Shown: piece after piece, positions 36,487-44,977 of the stretch
How positions within the stretch are numbered: position 1 is the first letter of the stretch
How the letters are laid out: each line of letters begins with the position of its first letter
DNA from: Rhizobium sp. RM
Lineage (GTDB): Bacteria; Pseudomonadota; Alphaproteobacteria; Rhizobiales; Rhizobiaceae
Direction: 5' to 3'
Length of the DNA stretch: 64,000 nt
Assembly (NCBI RefSeq): GCF_013390595.1
Contig: NZ_JACAWV010000022.1
Coordinates: forward strand, 992,001 to 1,056,000
The notes under the pieces: generated by a model
Database searches by the model: none
The model's input: the letters and a program-made list of their open reading frames with translations, nothing else
What the model was told of the DNA's origin: nothing
Made by a program: the position numbers and the translations under genes

Positions 36487-36984
36487 TCAAGCACTCGGCA
36501 ACATCGAGGACAGACGCAGCCAGGCGATTTTCTCGACCTGCGCGGTGGCAGTCGAAAATTCATCCTCCGGGCTGTTGTCGATGCGGTTTTCGAAGGCTGA
36601 AAGGATATCCTGTCTGTTCAGACCCTTGACCGCAATGATGAAGGGAAACCCGAATTTCTGTGTGTAAGCAGAATTGAGTTCCGTGAAGCGCGCATGCTCT
36701 TCAGGCGACAAGCGGTCGAGCCCCGCCCCAGCCTGCTCGTTGCGGCTATCCTCCGTCAACTCGCCAGCAATCGCGAGCTTGCCGGCAAGATCGGGATGAG
36801 CACGCAAGACACCGAGCCTCTCTGGTTCCGACGCTGCGCGAAACTGTGTGCAAAGCGCGTCGTGGACGACATTTGCCGTCAACGGCTCGGAAATCGCTCC
36901 GGCGTCAAAAGCACGCTCGGCAATGAAGGGCGAATGTTCAAACACGCCGCCAAAGCGGGTTACAAAGTCCTGACGCACGATCAT
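36487..36984 (-). CDS. uraD: OHCU decarboxylase
   Basis: A 165-aa helical enzyme that decarboxylates 2-oxo-4-hydroxy-4-carboxy-5-ureidoimidazoline to S-allantoin. Family signatures are FGGVFEHSPFIAERA, LRAHPDLAGK (catalytic His) and NSAYTQKFGFPFIIAVKG. The ATG at 36984 overlaps the puuE stop as ATGA, so translation is coupled and an apparent extension to 37017 is unlikely. It stands second in the operon. Confidence 0.94.
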   Translation of the reverse strand: MIVRQDFVTRFGGVFEHSPFIAERAFDAGAISEPLTANVVHDALCTQFRAASEPERLGVLRAHPDLAGKLAIAGELTEDSRNEQAGAGLDRLSPEEHARFTELNSAYTQKFGFPFIIAVKGLNRQDILSAFENRIDNSPEDEFSTATAQVEKIAWLRLSSMLPSA

Positions 36985-37907
36985 GATGCAGTGCCTGGCT
37001 TGTGGTATTCGTGCCAATGGCGAGCGATATCGATGCGCTGCGGAATCCAGACTTTTTCATGCCCCAGCACATATTCAATAAAGCGCCGCAGCGCCGCAGC
37101 GCGGCCAGGCCGCCCAACAAGACGGCAATGCAGGCCGACGCTCAGCATCTTCGGCGAACCTTCGACACCCTCTTGATAGAGAACATCAAAAGCATCCTTC
37201 AGATAGGTGAAGAACTGATCACCGGAATTGAAACCCTGCGGCGTCGCAAAACGCATGTCGTTGGTCTCAAGCGTGTAGGGAATGATCAGGAAAGGATCGT
37301 CTTTAGCTCCTTCAACCCAGTAAGGCAGATCGTCGGCATAGCTGTCAGACGAATAGAGGAAACCGCCCTCTTCCATAACCAACCGCAAGGTGTTGTCAGA
37401 TGGTTTGCCTTGATACATGCCGTAAGGGCGTTCGCCCGTCAGCTCCGTATGCAGGCGAACGGCCTCCAGAATATGCTTGCGCTCTTCCTCTTCCGAGAAG
37501 TCCTTGTATTCGAGCCAGCGATAACCGTGGCTGGCGATCTCCCATCCAGCTTCCTGCATCGCAGCAACCGTTTCCGGGTTGCGCGCCATCGCGGACGTCA
37601 CACCGTAGACAGTCGTTGTGACGCCGAGGCTGGTGAACATGCGCCACAGACGCCAGAAACCCGCTCGCGACCCGTATTCATAGATCGATTCCATGTTGAG
37701 GTTGCGCTGACCCTGCCAGGGTTGCGCACCGACAATCTCTGACAAGAGCGATTCCGATGCCTTGTCGTTATCGAGAATGCAGCTTTCACCGCCCTCTTCG
37801 TAGTTGATAACGAACTGTACGGCGATACGGGCGCCGCCCGGCCATTTCGGATCTGGCGCGTTGCGGCCATAGCCGATGAGATTGCGCGGGTAATTATCGG
37901 AGATCAT
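36981..37907 (-). CDS. puuE: Allantoinase PuuE (polysaccharide deacetylase fold)
   Basis: A 308-aa cofactor-independent allantoinase of the carbohydrate esterase 4 fold, hydrolysing allantoin to allantoate. The N terminus has PRNLIGYGRNAPDPKWPGGARIAVQFVINYEEGGE, spread over about 5-40, and later the YEYGSRAGFWRLWRMF block and EIASHGYRW are typical for PuuE. AAGGTGG precedes the ATG at 37907. First gene of the leftward operon; an inverted repeat lies 46-76 bp upstream. Confidence 0.93.
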   Translation of the reverse strand: MISDNYPRNLIGYGRNAPDPKWPGGARIAVQFVINYEEGGESCILDNDKASESLLSEIVGAQPWQGQRNLNMESIYEYGSRAGFWRLWRMFTSLGVTTTVYGVTSAMARNPETVAAMQEAGWEIASHGYRWLEYKDFSEEEERKHILEAVRLHTELTGERPYGMYQGKPSDNTLRLVMEEGGFLYSSDSYADDLPYWVEGAKDDPFLIIPYTLETNDMRFATPQGFNSGDQFFTYLKDAFDVLYQEGVEGSPKMLSVGLHCRLVGRPGRAAALRRFIEYVLGHEKVWIPQRIDIARHWHEYHKPGTAS

Positions 37908-37952
37908 TCAGCCACCTTGCAAATTAGACGCTGAACGGTAGCATTCACGCTT

Positions 37953-37983
37953 GGAATGTCGAGAGCAATTTTGCCGACATTCC
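37953..37983 (-). promoter_or_regulatory. 9-bp inverted repeat upstream of puuE
   Basis: GGAATGTCG (37953-37961) and CGACATTCC (37975-37983) form a perfect 9-bp inverted repeat with a 13-bp spacer, 46-76 bp before the puuE start. No T tract follows on the minus strand, so an operator is likelier than a terminator of the upstream DUF1045 gene. Confidence 0.5.
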
Positions 37984-38018
37984 GATGCTTTTTTGTGTAC
38001 GATTTCGTCGACGACGCG

Positions 38019-38726
38019 TCAGGCAATCCTGCGAGCGGAGACCCGACCCATAGGATGCAAGGAATGAACACGGAAAGGAGCGCCGGGTTCGTCCTCGATG
38101 AACAGGGCCAGATTGGCAAAAGGCATGGGCCGAGCCAGTAACGGCTCGAACACCGTTTTGACGGCACGCTCGATCCGAGAATAATTCACCGGTTCAACGC
38201 TGCCCGTCAGCGTCATCTGGAACCGGAATTCATCCATCACATGCGGACTGCCCCAACGATAAAGGTTGGTAAGCTGCGCGGCGGAAAGCCTTTCCGGATT
38301 CGCACGCTCGATCTCGGCGTCACCGATGGGCGCGCGGTAACGATCGAATTCCTGAACGACACTCGCGGCAAGAAAATGCAGGACGTCACATGGCCGCTCG
38401 GGCACCAGGCTGAACACATTCTCGAGTTTGGCAACAACGAGCTGCGGCAACACGAATGGCTCCTGCTTACCGGAAAACCGCATCAGATCGCGCAACAGCG
38501 ACGCTTCCGAGTGCCCCTCGGCCAGACGGAACGGCGCCTTGATCGTGCCGTGAAACCCATAACGTCGTGGCAAAGCCGTATGATAGGAAATATCCGGCAT
38601 GGCGAGATCGATCATTCCGGGCGGTTCAACCGCCTGACCGGAGTAAACGTCACGACCAAGCCACGCGGCAGCAGCCTGCGTTAACGGATCGTTGGGAGAC
38701 GGCGTAAAATGAATGGCGTATCGCAT
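38019..38726 (-). CDS. DUF1045 family protein (2H phosphoesterase-like)
   Basis: A 235-aa cytosolic protein of DUF1045, a family often linked to phosphonate (phn) operons and built on the 2H phosphoesterase fold with two H-x-T/S motifs. Motif 1 is intact (GFHGTIKAPF, His59-x-Thr61). Motif 2 reads FRFQMTLTG, with Gln170 where His is expected, so normal two-His catalysis should be lost. No phosphonate gene is nearby. It lies 111 bp upstream of puuE on the same strand and may be transcribed with it or separately. Confidence 0.78.
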   Translation of the reverse strand: MRYAIHFTPSPNDPLTQAAAAWLGRDVYSGQAVEPPGMIDLAMPDISYHTALPRRYGFHGTIKAPFRLAEGHSEASLLRDLMRFSGKQEPFVLPQLVVAKLENVFSLVPERPCDVLHFLAASVVQEFDRYRAPIGDAEIERANPERLSAAQLTNLYRWGSPHVMDEFRFQMTLTGSVEPVNYSRIERAVKTVFEPLLARPMPFANLALFIEDEPGAPFRVHSLHPMGRVSARRIA

Positions 38727-38824
38727 GCGCTTATCACCTCGCCGGACATGCGGCTAAACGGGCCTTGTTGCTGGCCAGCAGTTAAGTGATTTGCGTAACA
38801 GATTGACGACGCGAAGCGTGTAAA

Positions 38825-40036
38825 TCAGGATTTACTGAAATTCTCTTGCGCAAGACGCAGGTGTTCCCCCAACAGAAAACTGGGCGGCAAAGTGGACGTT
38901 TGCCCGCAAACCTCCGCCAAAGCAGCATCGGCGAGACGATGGGCGAGGCCGAAACTGACCTTGAAGCCACCCGCAAGCGCGACGATGCGCGGCATTTCGG
39001 GAACGCTACCAACCATAGGGTCACGCCCGATTGCCTTCGGCCGCAGACCGGCCCATCGTTCGATGACAGTAGCATTTTCAAGCGAAGGGACGAGCGTTTT
39101 TGCTTTCGAAACGAGAAGATCGAGTTTCTCGTCAGTCGTAAAGGGTGCCTCGAAGAAATCTTCGCTCGTGCTGCCGACCGCGACAGTTCCGTCCTCATGC
39201 GGCACGACATAAAGGCCGTTGAGAAAAATGACCGGCATTTCAGGGTCACATCGCGCATCGAGAAGAGCTGCCTGCCCTTTGACAGGTTGTCCGAGAGCCA
39301 GACCGTTTGGCTGACCGAAGGCATCACGGATCATTGAAAAGGCGTGATGACCATTTGCAACAATGGCATGGCCGAAATGAACCTCGTGCCCGGAGGACAA
39401 GTTCGCCCTTCCCTGCGTCGCATCGAGAGACAGAACACTGCAATTTTCTGCCGCGTGAACATGCCGGGCTTTTCTGATGGCGCTCGACAAAACACCCGTC
39501 AGCGCGCGCGGCGCCACGCGACCTGCCAAAGTGTCAAATACGAAACCTGCCTCGCCAGCGGCATGATCCACCCAGGCTTCACCACGGGCAGGCACATCCG
39601 TGACATGCCAGTGAAATTGCCGATCAGCGGTTTTCCAGTTGTCTTCAGCATCCCGTTCGTGACGCTCGGCGATGCCTCGCAAATGCGGTTTTGGTAGAGG
39701 AATGATACGACCGCATCGACGGTATCCGGCCGACAATCCGCTCTCGCTTTCAAGCCGTGCGACTTCGGTTTCGAGATCGATAAGCGCGTCGAACTGAAAC
39801 TGCTTCTTGTCGGACCAGCGATCCGGCATGTGCGGCATCAATGCGCCAAGTAAACCGCCACTCGCGCCGCTTCCGAGCGCTGCGGCATCGACAAGCAGCG
39901 TATCGATGCCCATTCGCTCCGCTTTGACGGCCGCCCAAAGCCCCATAATTCCGCCACCGACAATCAGCAACGACACTGAAGCCGGTAATCTTGGCGATTG
40001 ACGGTGATCGAAAGCAGGACTATCGGCTTCTCTCAT
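38825..40036 (-). CDS. FAD-dependent oxidoreductase, MnmC C-terminal (MnmC1)-like
   Basis: A 403-aa DAO-family flavoprotein. The dinucleotide-binding loop is SLLIVGGGIMGLWAAVKAERMG (about 22-43) and the C-terminal FAD contact is GLRPKAIGRDPMVGSVP ... ALAGGFKVSFGLAHRLAD. In E. coli the corresponding domain of MnmC removes the carboxymethyl group from cmnm5s2U in tRNA wobble uridine. Here it is a separate gene beside mnmD, so the pair probably replaces the fused protein; alternatively it is a generic amino acid oxidase. The ATG at 40036 overlaps the mnmD start codon on the other strand (CATG); a TTG at 40054 is possible. Confidence 0.72.
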   Translation of the reverse strand: MREADSPAFDHRQSPRLPASVSLLIVGGGIMGLWAAVKAERMGIDTLLVDAAALGSGASGGLLGALMPHMPDRWSDKKQFQFDALIDLETEVARLESESGLSAGYRRCGRIIPLPKPHLRGIAERHERDAEDNWKTADRQFHWHVTDVPARGEAWVDHAAGEAGFVFDTLAGRVAPRALTGVLSSAIRKARHVHAAENCSVLSLDATQGRANLSSGHEVHFGHAIVANGHHAFSMIRDAFGQPNGLALGQPVKGQAALLDARCDPEMPVIFLNGLYVVPHEDGTVAVGSTSEDFFEAPFTTDEKLDLLVSKAKTLVPSLENATVIERWAGLRPKAIGRDPMVGSVPEMPRIVALAGGFKVSFGLAHRLADAALAEVCGQTSTLPPSFLLGEHLRLAQENFSKS

Positions 40037-40760
40037 GACACATTCCGAGGACAATCCGGCTTCCGCTACCGGCCATACAGCGCTCGACTGGCGCGACGGG
40101 GATATGCCCTATTCCCTGGCCTTTGGCGACCATTTTTATTGCCAGACCGATGGCAGGCTCGAATGCGGCCACGTTTTCCTGGCCGGCAACGGCCTGCCTG
40201 AACGTTGGCTCGGAAGCAATGAGACGTTCCGTATTGGCGAACTTGGATTCGGCACCGGCCTCAACCTCTGCGAGACTTGGCGGCAATGGAAGCTGACGCG
40301 CAACGGTAACAGAAAACTGCATTTCATGTCCTTCGAACTTTATCCGATGAAGGGCGAAGAGTTGGACCGTGCGCTATCGAGATGGCCGGAAGTCGACGCC
40401 GAACGCCAATGCCTTGTTGCCCTCTGGCCGGATGAACCGAAAGGTTTCGTCGAAATCGAACTCGACGAAACAACGCACCTGACCGTCGTCTGCGGCGATG
40501 CCCTGCAAGGTATTTCAGCACGTCACGAGATCTTCGATGCCTGGTTTCTGGACGGTTTCGCCCCTTCAAGAAACCCTGACATGTGGTCGCTGGAAATCAT
40601 GCAGGCGCTTTTTGACAAGACCCGGCAAGGGGGCAGCTTTGCAACCTATGCCGCAGCAGGCTTCGTGCGACGAAATCTTCAGGCCGTCGGTTTTGATATC
40701 GAACGCCGCAAGGGCTTTGCCGGCAAGCGTGAGATGCTGTGTGGCATAAAGACGGGGTAA
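40035..40760 (+). CDS. mnmD: tRNA (5-methylaminomethyl-2-thiouridine) methyltransferase MnmD
   Basis: A 241-aa SAM methyltransferase matching the N-terminal half of E. coli MnmC. The AdoMet site is RIGELGFGTGLNLCETW (about 66-82), and the family hallmark FDAWFLDGFAPSRNPDMWS follows, ending with the FATYAAAGFVRRNLQAVGF block. It methylates nm5s2U to mnm5s2U at tRNA position 34. Its first codon shares bases with the divergent FAD oxidoreductase gene, so each promoter must lie inside the other gene's coding sequence. Confidence 0.88.
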   Translation: MTHSEDNPASATGHTALDWRDGDMPYSLAFGDHFYCQTDGRLECGHVFLAGNGLPERWLGSNETFRIGELGFGTGLNLCETWRQWKLTRNGNRKLHFMSFELYPMKGEELDRALSRWPEVDAERQCLVALWPDEPKGFVEIELDETTHLTVVCGDALQGISARHEIFDAWFLDGFAPSRNPDMWSLEIMQALFDKTRQGGSFATYAAAGFVRRNLQAVGFDIERRKGFAGKREMLCGIKTG

Positions 40761-40786
40761 GGCAATCGTCATTGGCTGCAAGGTGC

Positions 40787-43700
40787 CTATTGAGTGGAAC
40801 CCTTGGGTTTGTCCTGACGTGGCGCGTTACTCTCGAGCCACTGGGCAACCTTGCTTTCCAGTATTTCCGGGCTAATCGGTTTTGATAAGTAATCGTCCAT
40901 ACCGGCTGCAAAACAAAGGTCGCGATCAGCATCGAGTGCGTGCGCTGTAACGCCGATGATGGGAACATGCCGGCCATCGCCGAAAGCCCGCTCCTCGGCC
41001 CGGATTGCTTGCGTGGCCTGATGGCCATTCATCACGGGCATGGAAACGTCCATCAGAATGACAGCAGGGTTAAACTCCTGCCAGGCCTGTACAGCCTTCT
41101 TGCCATTGTTGACGATGCGAAACCGCAAGCCGGTCTGCTGAAGTATCTGCGTGAAGACGATCTGGTTGACGTCATTGTCTTCTGCGACCAGCACGTCAAG
41201 CAGGCACGGCCGCTCCCGCTCTGCAGGCGCGGGCATGACGACCTCATTCCGATCGGCTTTCTTCGTATTGTCTTCGCGCGGTCTCTCCACGCTTTGCGCT
41301 GAACCGTCAGAGCGTCCAGCGTGCTGGCCGCGTTTCAGCCGCACATCGCGCACAACGTCAAACAGCGTCGAACGCAAAAGCCTTGCGCGCGCAGGCTTCA
41401 TCAGATGCGCCTGCACATTGAGATCGGTAAACAGGCTTTCGTCGCCAACAACATCCATGGACGTCAGGAAAACGATGGCGATGTTGTCGAAACGGCAATC
41501 GGAACGTATGCGCTCGACCACATCCAGCCCGTTCATGACTGGCATATGATAGTCCAGGATGATGGCGTCGATATCAAAGCCGATGGCAGAGGCCTCATGC
41601 AGAATGGCAAGACCGGCAGCCCCGCTTTCAGCGGCATAGCCATCCACGCCCCACGTATGCAGTTGTTCGGTCAATATGCGGCGATTGACGTCATTGTCAT
41701 CGATCACAAGTACGCGGACGTCATCGATCGAAACCGTATGAGCGGATACATCGTCACGCCGCTCGGTGACCTGGAACGGGATGCTGACGGTGAAGGTCGA
41801 CCCTTGTCCCACGCGGCTGTCGACGTGAATGGCGCCATCGAAAAGCCCGACAAGTCCCACCGTGATTGCCAGTCCAAGGCCCGTACCCTCATGCCTGCGT
41901 GTCGCCGAACTGTCGACCTGGCTGAACTTGTCGAAAATCGTTTCCAGCTTGTCGGAAGGGATGCCGATACCGCTGTCCTCGACACGCAGCGTCAAAATCG
42001 CCTCTGAAGCCTCGGCCGACTGGGCTGACAGTTCGACCAGCACATGGCCGGTCTCGGTGAACTTGATCGCATTGCCAACAAGGTTGGTAACGATCTGTCG
42101 AAACCGACCGGCGTCGCCGATAACCCTGCCGCGCACGGACGGGTCGATACGGACGACCAGTTCTATGTCCTTGTCCAGTGCCGCCGAAGACAAGAGTGAC
42201 ACGACGTCTTCCAATGCCTCCACCGCATCGAAAGGCACATTGCGCAATTTCATCTGCCCAGCCTCGATCTTGGAAAAATCGAGGATGTCGTTGATGATCG
42301 TCAGCAGGGCATTGCCGGATTTGACAATAATATCCGTGAAGGTCTTCTGGCGCGTATCCAGATTGGATTTTGCCAAAAGTTCGGCCATGCCGAGTACGCC
42401 ATTCATTGGCGTGCGGATCTCGTGGCTCATATTGGCAAGAAATTCGGACTTGGCACGGTCGGCAGCTTCGGCGCGTGACAGCAGACGCTCCAGTTCGGCT
42501 TCGCGCACCTTCATTTCGGTGACGTCAGTTACGATAACCAGCCAATAGGCTCCAGAACTGTTGGTCGCCTCCAGATTGAGCCACGACTTGCCGGCAACAT
42601 GGATAAGCCAGGAAAACGGAATGTTGGCAGCGATGCTGTCTTTCCAGGCACGAAGCGTTGCCGCCGCCTCATCGGCGGTGCCAAAGTCACCACGCTTTGC
42701 ACAATAAGCAAAGAAACCTGACCAGTTCCGTCCCTTTTCGAGCAGTTCTGGCGGGACATCGAACATCGCCGCCATCGCCTCGTTGGACATGATGATCGTG
42801 CCTTGTTCGACAAGAACAAGGCCCTGCGCCATGGCCCGCGTCGCGCCCTGCATATACTCGCCGACACGCTCGAGATCGGCTTTTGTCTTGGTGATCTCCG
42901 CATCGCGCAACCGCACTTCCGTCACATCGGCGTAGGTGCTGAGAACCTTGCCACCGCTCAGGCGGGTTTTGGAGATGACTGTCATCCTGCCATTTTTGCT
43001 GCGGACCTCACGCGGCGCAGAAAACTCTTCGTTCAGAAGGCGCGCAACGCGTTGTTCATAAAGCTCTTCAAACGAAAGGTCGCCGTAGTCGTAGAGACCA
43101 CTCTTGAAATTGCACTCCATGAAATAACGGTAGCTCTTGCCGACAAGCTCTCCGGCCTCCCCCACCCCACCCCACAGGTCGTAGAAGCACGAATTGGCAT
43201 ATTCGATGATGAGGTCTGCATTGATGAGCAGAACGCCTACCGGCAAGGCATGGAGAATGGCCTCAAGCTGGCGGTGCAACTCTTCAGCGTGGTTTTGCGC
43301 CGCAATCAGGTCGTTTTCACGCGTTTTCAGAACGCTGACATCGGTGATAGAACCGACAAGATAATGTTCGTCGTCCGGCGTAGAGACTCTTCCGAGCCGC
43401 GTGATGACTGGCACGGAGCCACCATCCGGCAGGGGTACGCTTTCAGCCTTCTCGATTGCCCCACCCGTTACCAGAATCTCTTCGTTTTCACGATGAAACT
43501 GATCTCCGGCTCCGGGAAACATCTCGCTTGCGGTCTTGCCGATATATCGGGCGAGATTGCCGCCCACGAACTTTTCATAGGCAGCATTGGCAAATGTCAG
43601 CCGACGCTGGTCGTCGCGAAGGAAAACCGCGACGGGCAATTGTTCCAGCGCCTCACGCAACAGCCAGGTTTCACGGATATGTTTGCTGAGAAGCGCTTCG

Positions 43701-44500
43701 TGCGACTTGAACTCGGTGACGTCGATACGCAGGCCAACCAGCATGCCGTTTTCGAGCCGTCTGTTGACAACGCGCACCCATCGCCCGTCGCAGATCTGCT
43801 CGACCGCTTCCGAATGCGCCAGGGAAAGCTCGCGCAGCCTTGCATCGACCCAGGCGCGCATATCAGGCTCATCACAAGCCGGTCCATAGCCCGTTTCCAT
43901 GCAGGCGCGATAACAGGACTCCAGCGAACTCTCGAGTGTCAGCCCGGCCGCCAGTTCAACATCAAGCTCGCTATAGAATTCCGCAAACCGGGCATTGCAA
44001 TAGACAAGTCGATCGTCGCGGTCGTAGATGACGATCCCGGCGTCGATCAGATCGATCACCCCACTGTCCAGCAACAGATCCGCAGCAGTGGTCTTGCTGA
44101 ACGGGGTTTCCGGCTCGAAAGCCGGCATGACCTCGAACACTTCGAACAGATAAAAACTTCCGTCGTCGCCGATGAAGCGCTCGCAACGAGCGTCACAACG
44201 TCCCTGTACACTGCGCCCGAAACAGGAAACCACTTCCTCGGTGGCAAATACCAGAGATCGGCGTTCCTTGTCTTCGCGGTCAGCACTTGGTGCGCTATTG
44301 GACAGTGATGATGTTGTTCGGCCCGCGAGCTGCTCGACCGTCGCCCCCATGAAACGGCCGTATGCTGCATTCACGACGACATAACGCAGTTCGCTGTCCT
44401 TGATGCATGCGGGCAAATCCAGAGCTTCGACCGCCCTGCACGCTTTTTCCAGCAACCCGCCGCCCTCGGTCATACGATATTCCACGCCGCGCAGATCCAT
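40787..44500 (-). CDS. Soluble hybrid histidine kinase with five PAS domains and two receiver domains
   Basis: A 1237-aa signalling protein without signal peptide or membrane helix. Five PAS/PAC-like modules are visible at about 25-125, 150-265, 288-395, 412-530 and 550-665. A coiled coil leads to HisKA with phospho-acceptor His693 in NMSHEIRTPMNG, then HATPase_c with N-box Asn806/Asn810 and EDSGIGIP and GTGLGLAIT. Two receivers follow: Asp983 in ILDYHMPVMNG with Lys1035, and Asp1151 in LMDVSMPVMNG with Lys1207. No Hpt domain is included, so phosphotransfer must go to a separate protein. Five PAS domains suggest cytosolic redox, ligand or light sensing. Start at 44500 has a weak site; ATG at 44473 with GGAAT upstream is an alternative. 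No cognate regulator is adjacent. Confidence 0.93.
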   Translation of the reverse strand: MDLRGVEYRMTEGGGLLEKACRAVEALDLPACIKDSELRYVVVNAAYGRFMGATVEQLAGRTTSSLSNSAPSADREDKERRSLVFATEEVVSCFGRSVQGRCDARCERFIGDDGSFYLFEVFEVMPAFEPETPFSKTTAADLLLDSGVIDLIDAGIVIYDRDDRLVYCNARFAEFYSELDVELAAGLTLESSLESCYRACMETGYGPACDEPDMRAWVDARLRELSLAHSEAVEQICDGRWVRVVNRRLENGMLVGLRIDVTEFKSHEALLSKHIRETWLLREALEQLPVAVFLRDDQRRLTFANAAYEKFVGGNLARYIGKTASEMFPGAGDQFHRENEEILVTGGAIEKAESVPLPDGGSVPVITRLGRVSTPDDEHYLVGSITDVSVLKTRENDLIAAQNHAEELHRQLEAILHALPVGVLLINADLIIEYANSCFYDLWGGVGEAGELVGKSYRYFMECNFKSGLYDYGDLSFEELYEQRVARLLNEEFSAPREVRSKNGRMTVISKTRLSGGKVLSTYADVTEVRLRDAEITKTKADLERVGEYMQGATRAMAQGLVLVEQGTIIMSNEAMAAMFDVPPELLEKGRNWSGFFAYCAKRGDFGTADEAAATLRAWKDSIAANIPFSWLIHVAGKSWLNLEATNSSGAYWLVIVTDVTEMKVREAELERLLSRAEAADRAKSEFLANMSHEIRTPMNGVLGMAELLAKSNLDTRQKTFTDIIVKSGNALLTIINDILDFSKIEAGQMKLRNVPFDAVEALEDVVSLLSSAALDKDIELVVRIDPSVRGRVIGDAGRFRQIVTNLVGNAIKFTETGHVLVELSAQSAEASEAILTLRVEDSGIGIPSDKLETIFDKFSQVDSSATRRHEGTGLGLAITVGLVGLFDGAIHVDSRVGQGSTFTVSIPFQVTERRDDVSAHTVSIDDVRVLVIDDNDVNRRILTEQLHTWGVDGYAAESGAAGLAILHEASAIGFDIDAIILDYHMPVMNGLDVVERIRSDCRFDNIAIVFLTSMDVVGDESLFTDLNVQAHLMKPARARLLRSTLFDVVRDVRLKRGQHAGRSDGSAQSVERPREDNTKKADRNEVVMPAPAERERPCLLDVLVAEDNDVNQIVFTQILQQTGLRFRIVNNGKKAVQAWQEFNPAVILMDVSMPVMNGHQATQAIRAEERAFGDGRHVPIIGVTAHALDADRDLCFAAGMDDYLSKPISPEILESKVAQWLESNAPRQDKPKGSTQ

Positions 44501-44977
44501 CCCGTCGAATCAAATAGTTCAGGACAATTTCCCGTAGAACGTTAGGGGAGAAACCAACCCTTTGCTATGTACTTGAGAGAACAACAACCAATTGTTAACG
44601 ACAATTGTCTGATTGCTGCCCAAATCTGGCACATACGCACGCGAGTTCACGCCCGAATCATCGCCGCGACATACCAGCCATGCGTTGTCCGAAGGCCCGT
44701 TTTCGAAACTATTGCTTGACTTTGCAGTGCAAAACGCCCACATGCCCGGTTGAGCTTTCACCTTCGGCAGCCGCGTGAGCTGCAGCGGACCAAAGATATT
44801 CCAACGCATGAAGGAAAAGCGCAACCGATACAGAAGACGGCATTTGCCGCACTGATGCGCAGAGAGTTATTCCAACCCACAAGTTCCCAATTCACGCGGG
44901 GTTCTTGACGCCGAAACCACCGGACAGCAGCAACTGTTCCGGTCGATTTTGTTTTGGCGCCCCGAAAGGCGATACTA
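44501..44977. other. Intergenic region between the hybrid kinase and the helicase gene
   Basis: About 480 bp containing the divergent upstream regions of both genes. A 101-codon frame on the minus strand (44519-44824) has no recognisable protein features and is not annotated. An AATTGTTAACGACAATT partial palindrome occurs near 44591-44607. No other structured element is evident. Confidence 0.5.

Noticed and set aside
42803..44308. 501-codon plus-strand frame opposite the hybrid kinase
   Set aside because: Antisense to a complete, motif-rich kinase; a product of high third-position GC.
44519..44824. 101-codon minus-strand frame upstream of the hybrid kinase
   Set aside because: No family resemblance, no convincing ribosome-binding site, and it fills the divergent promoter region of the helicase gene.
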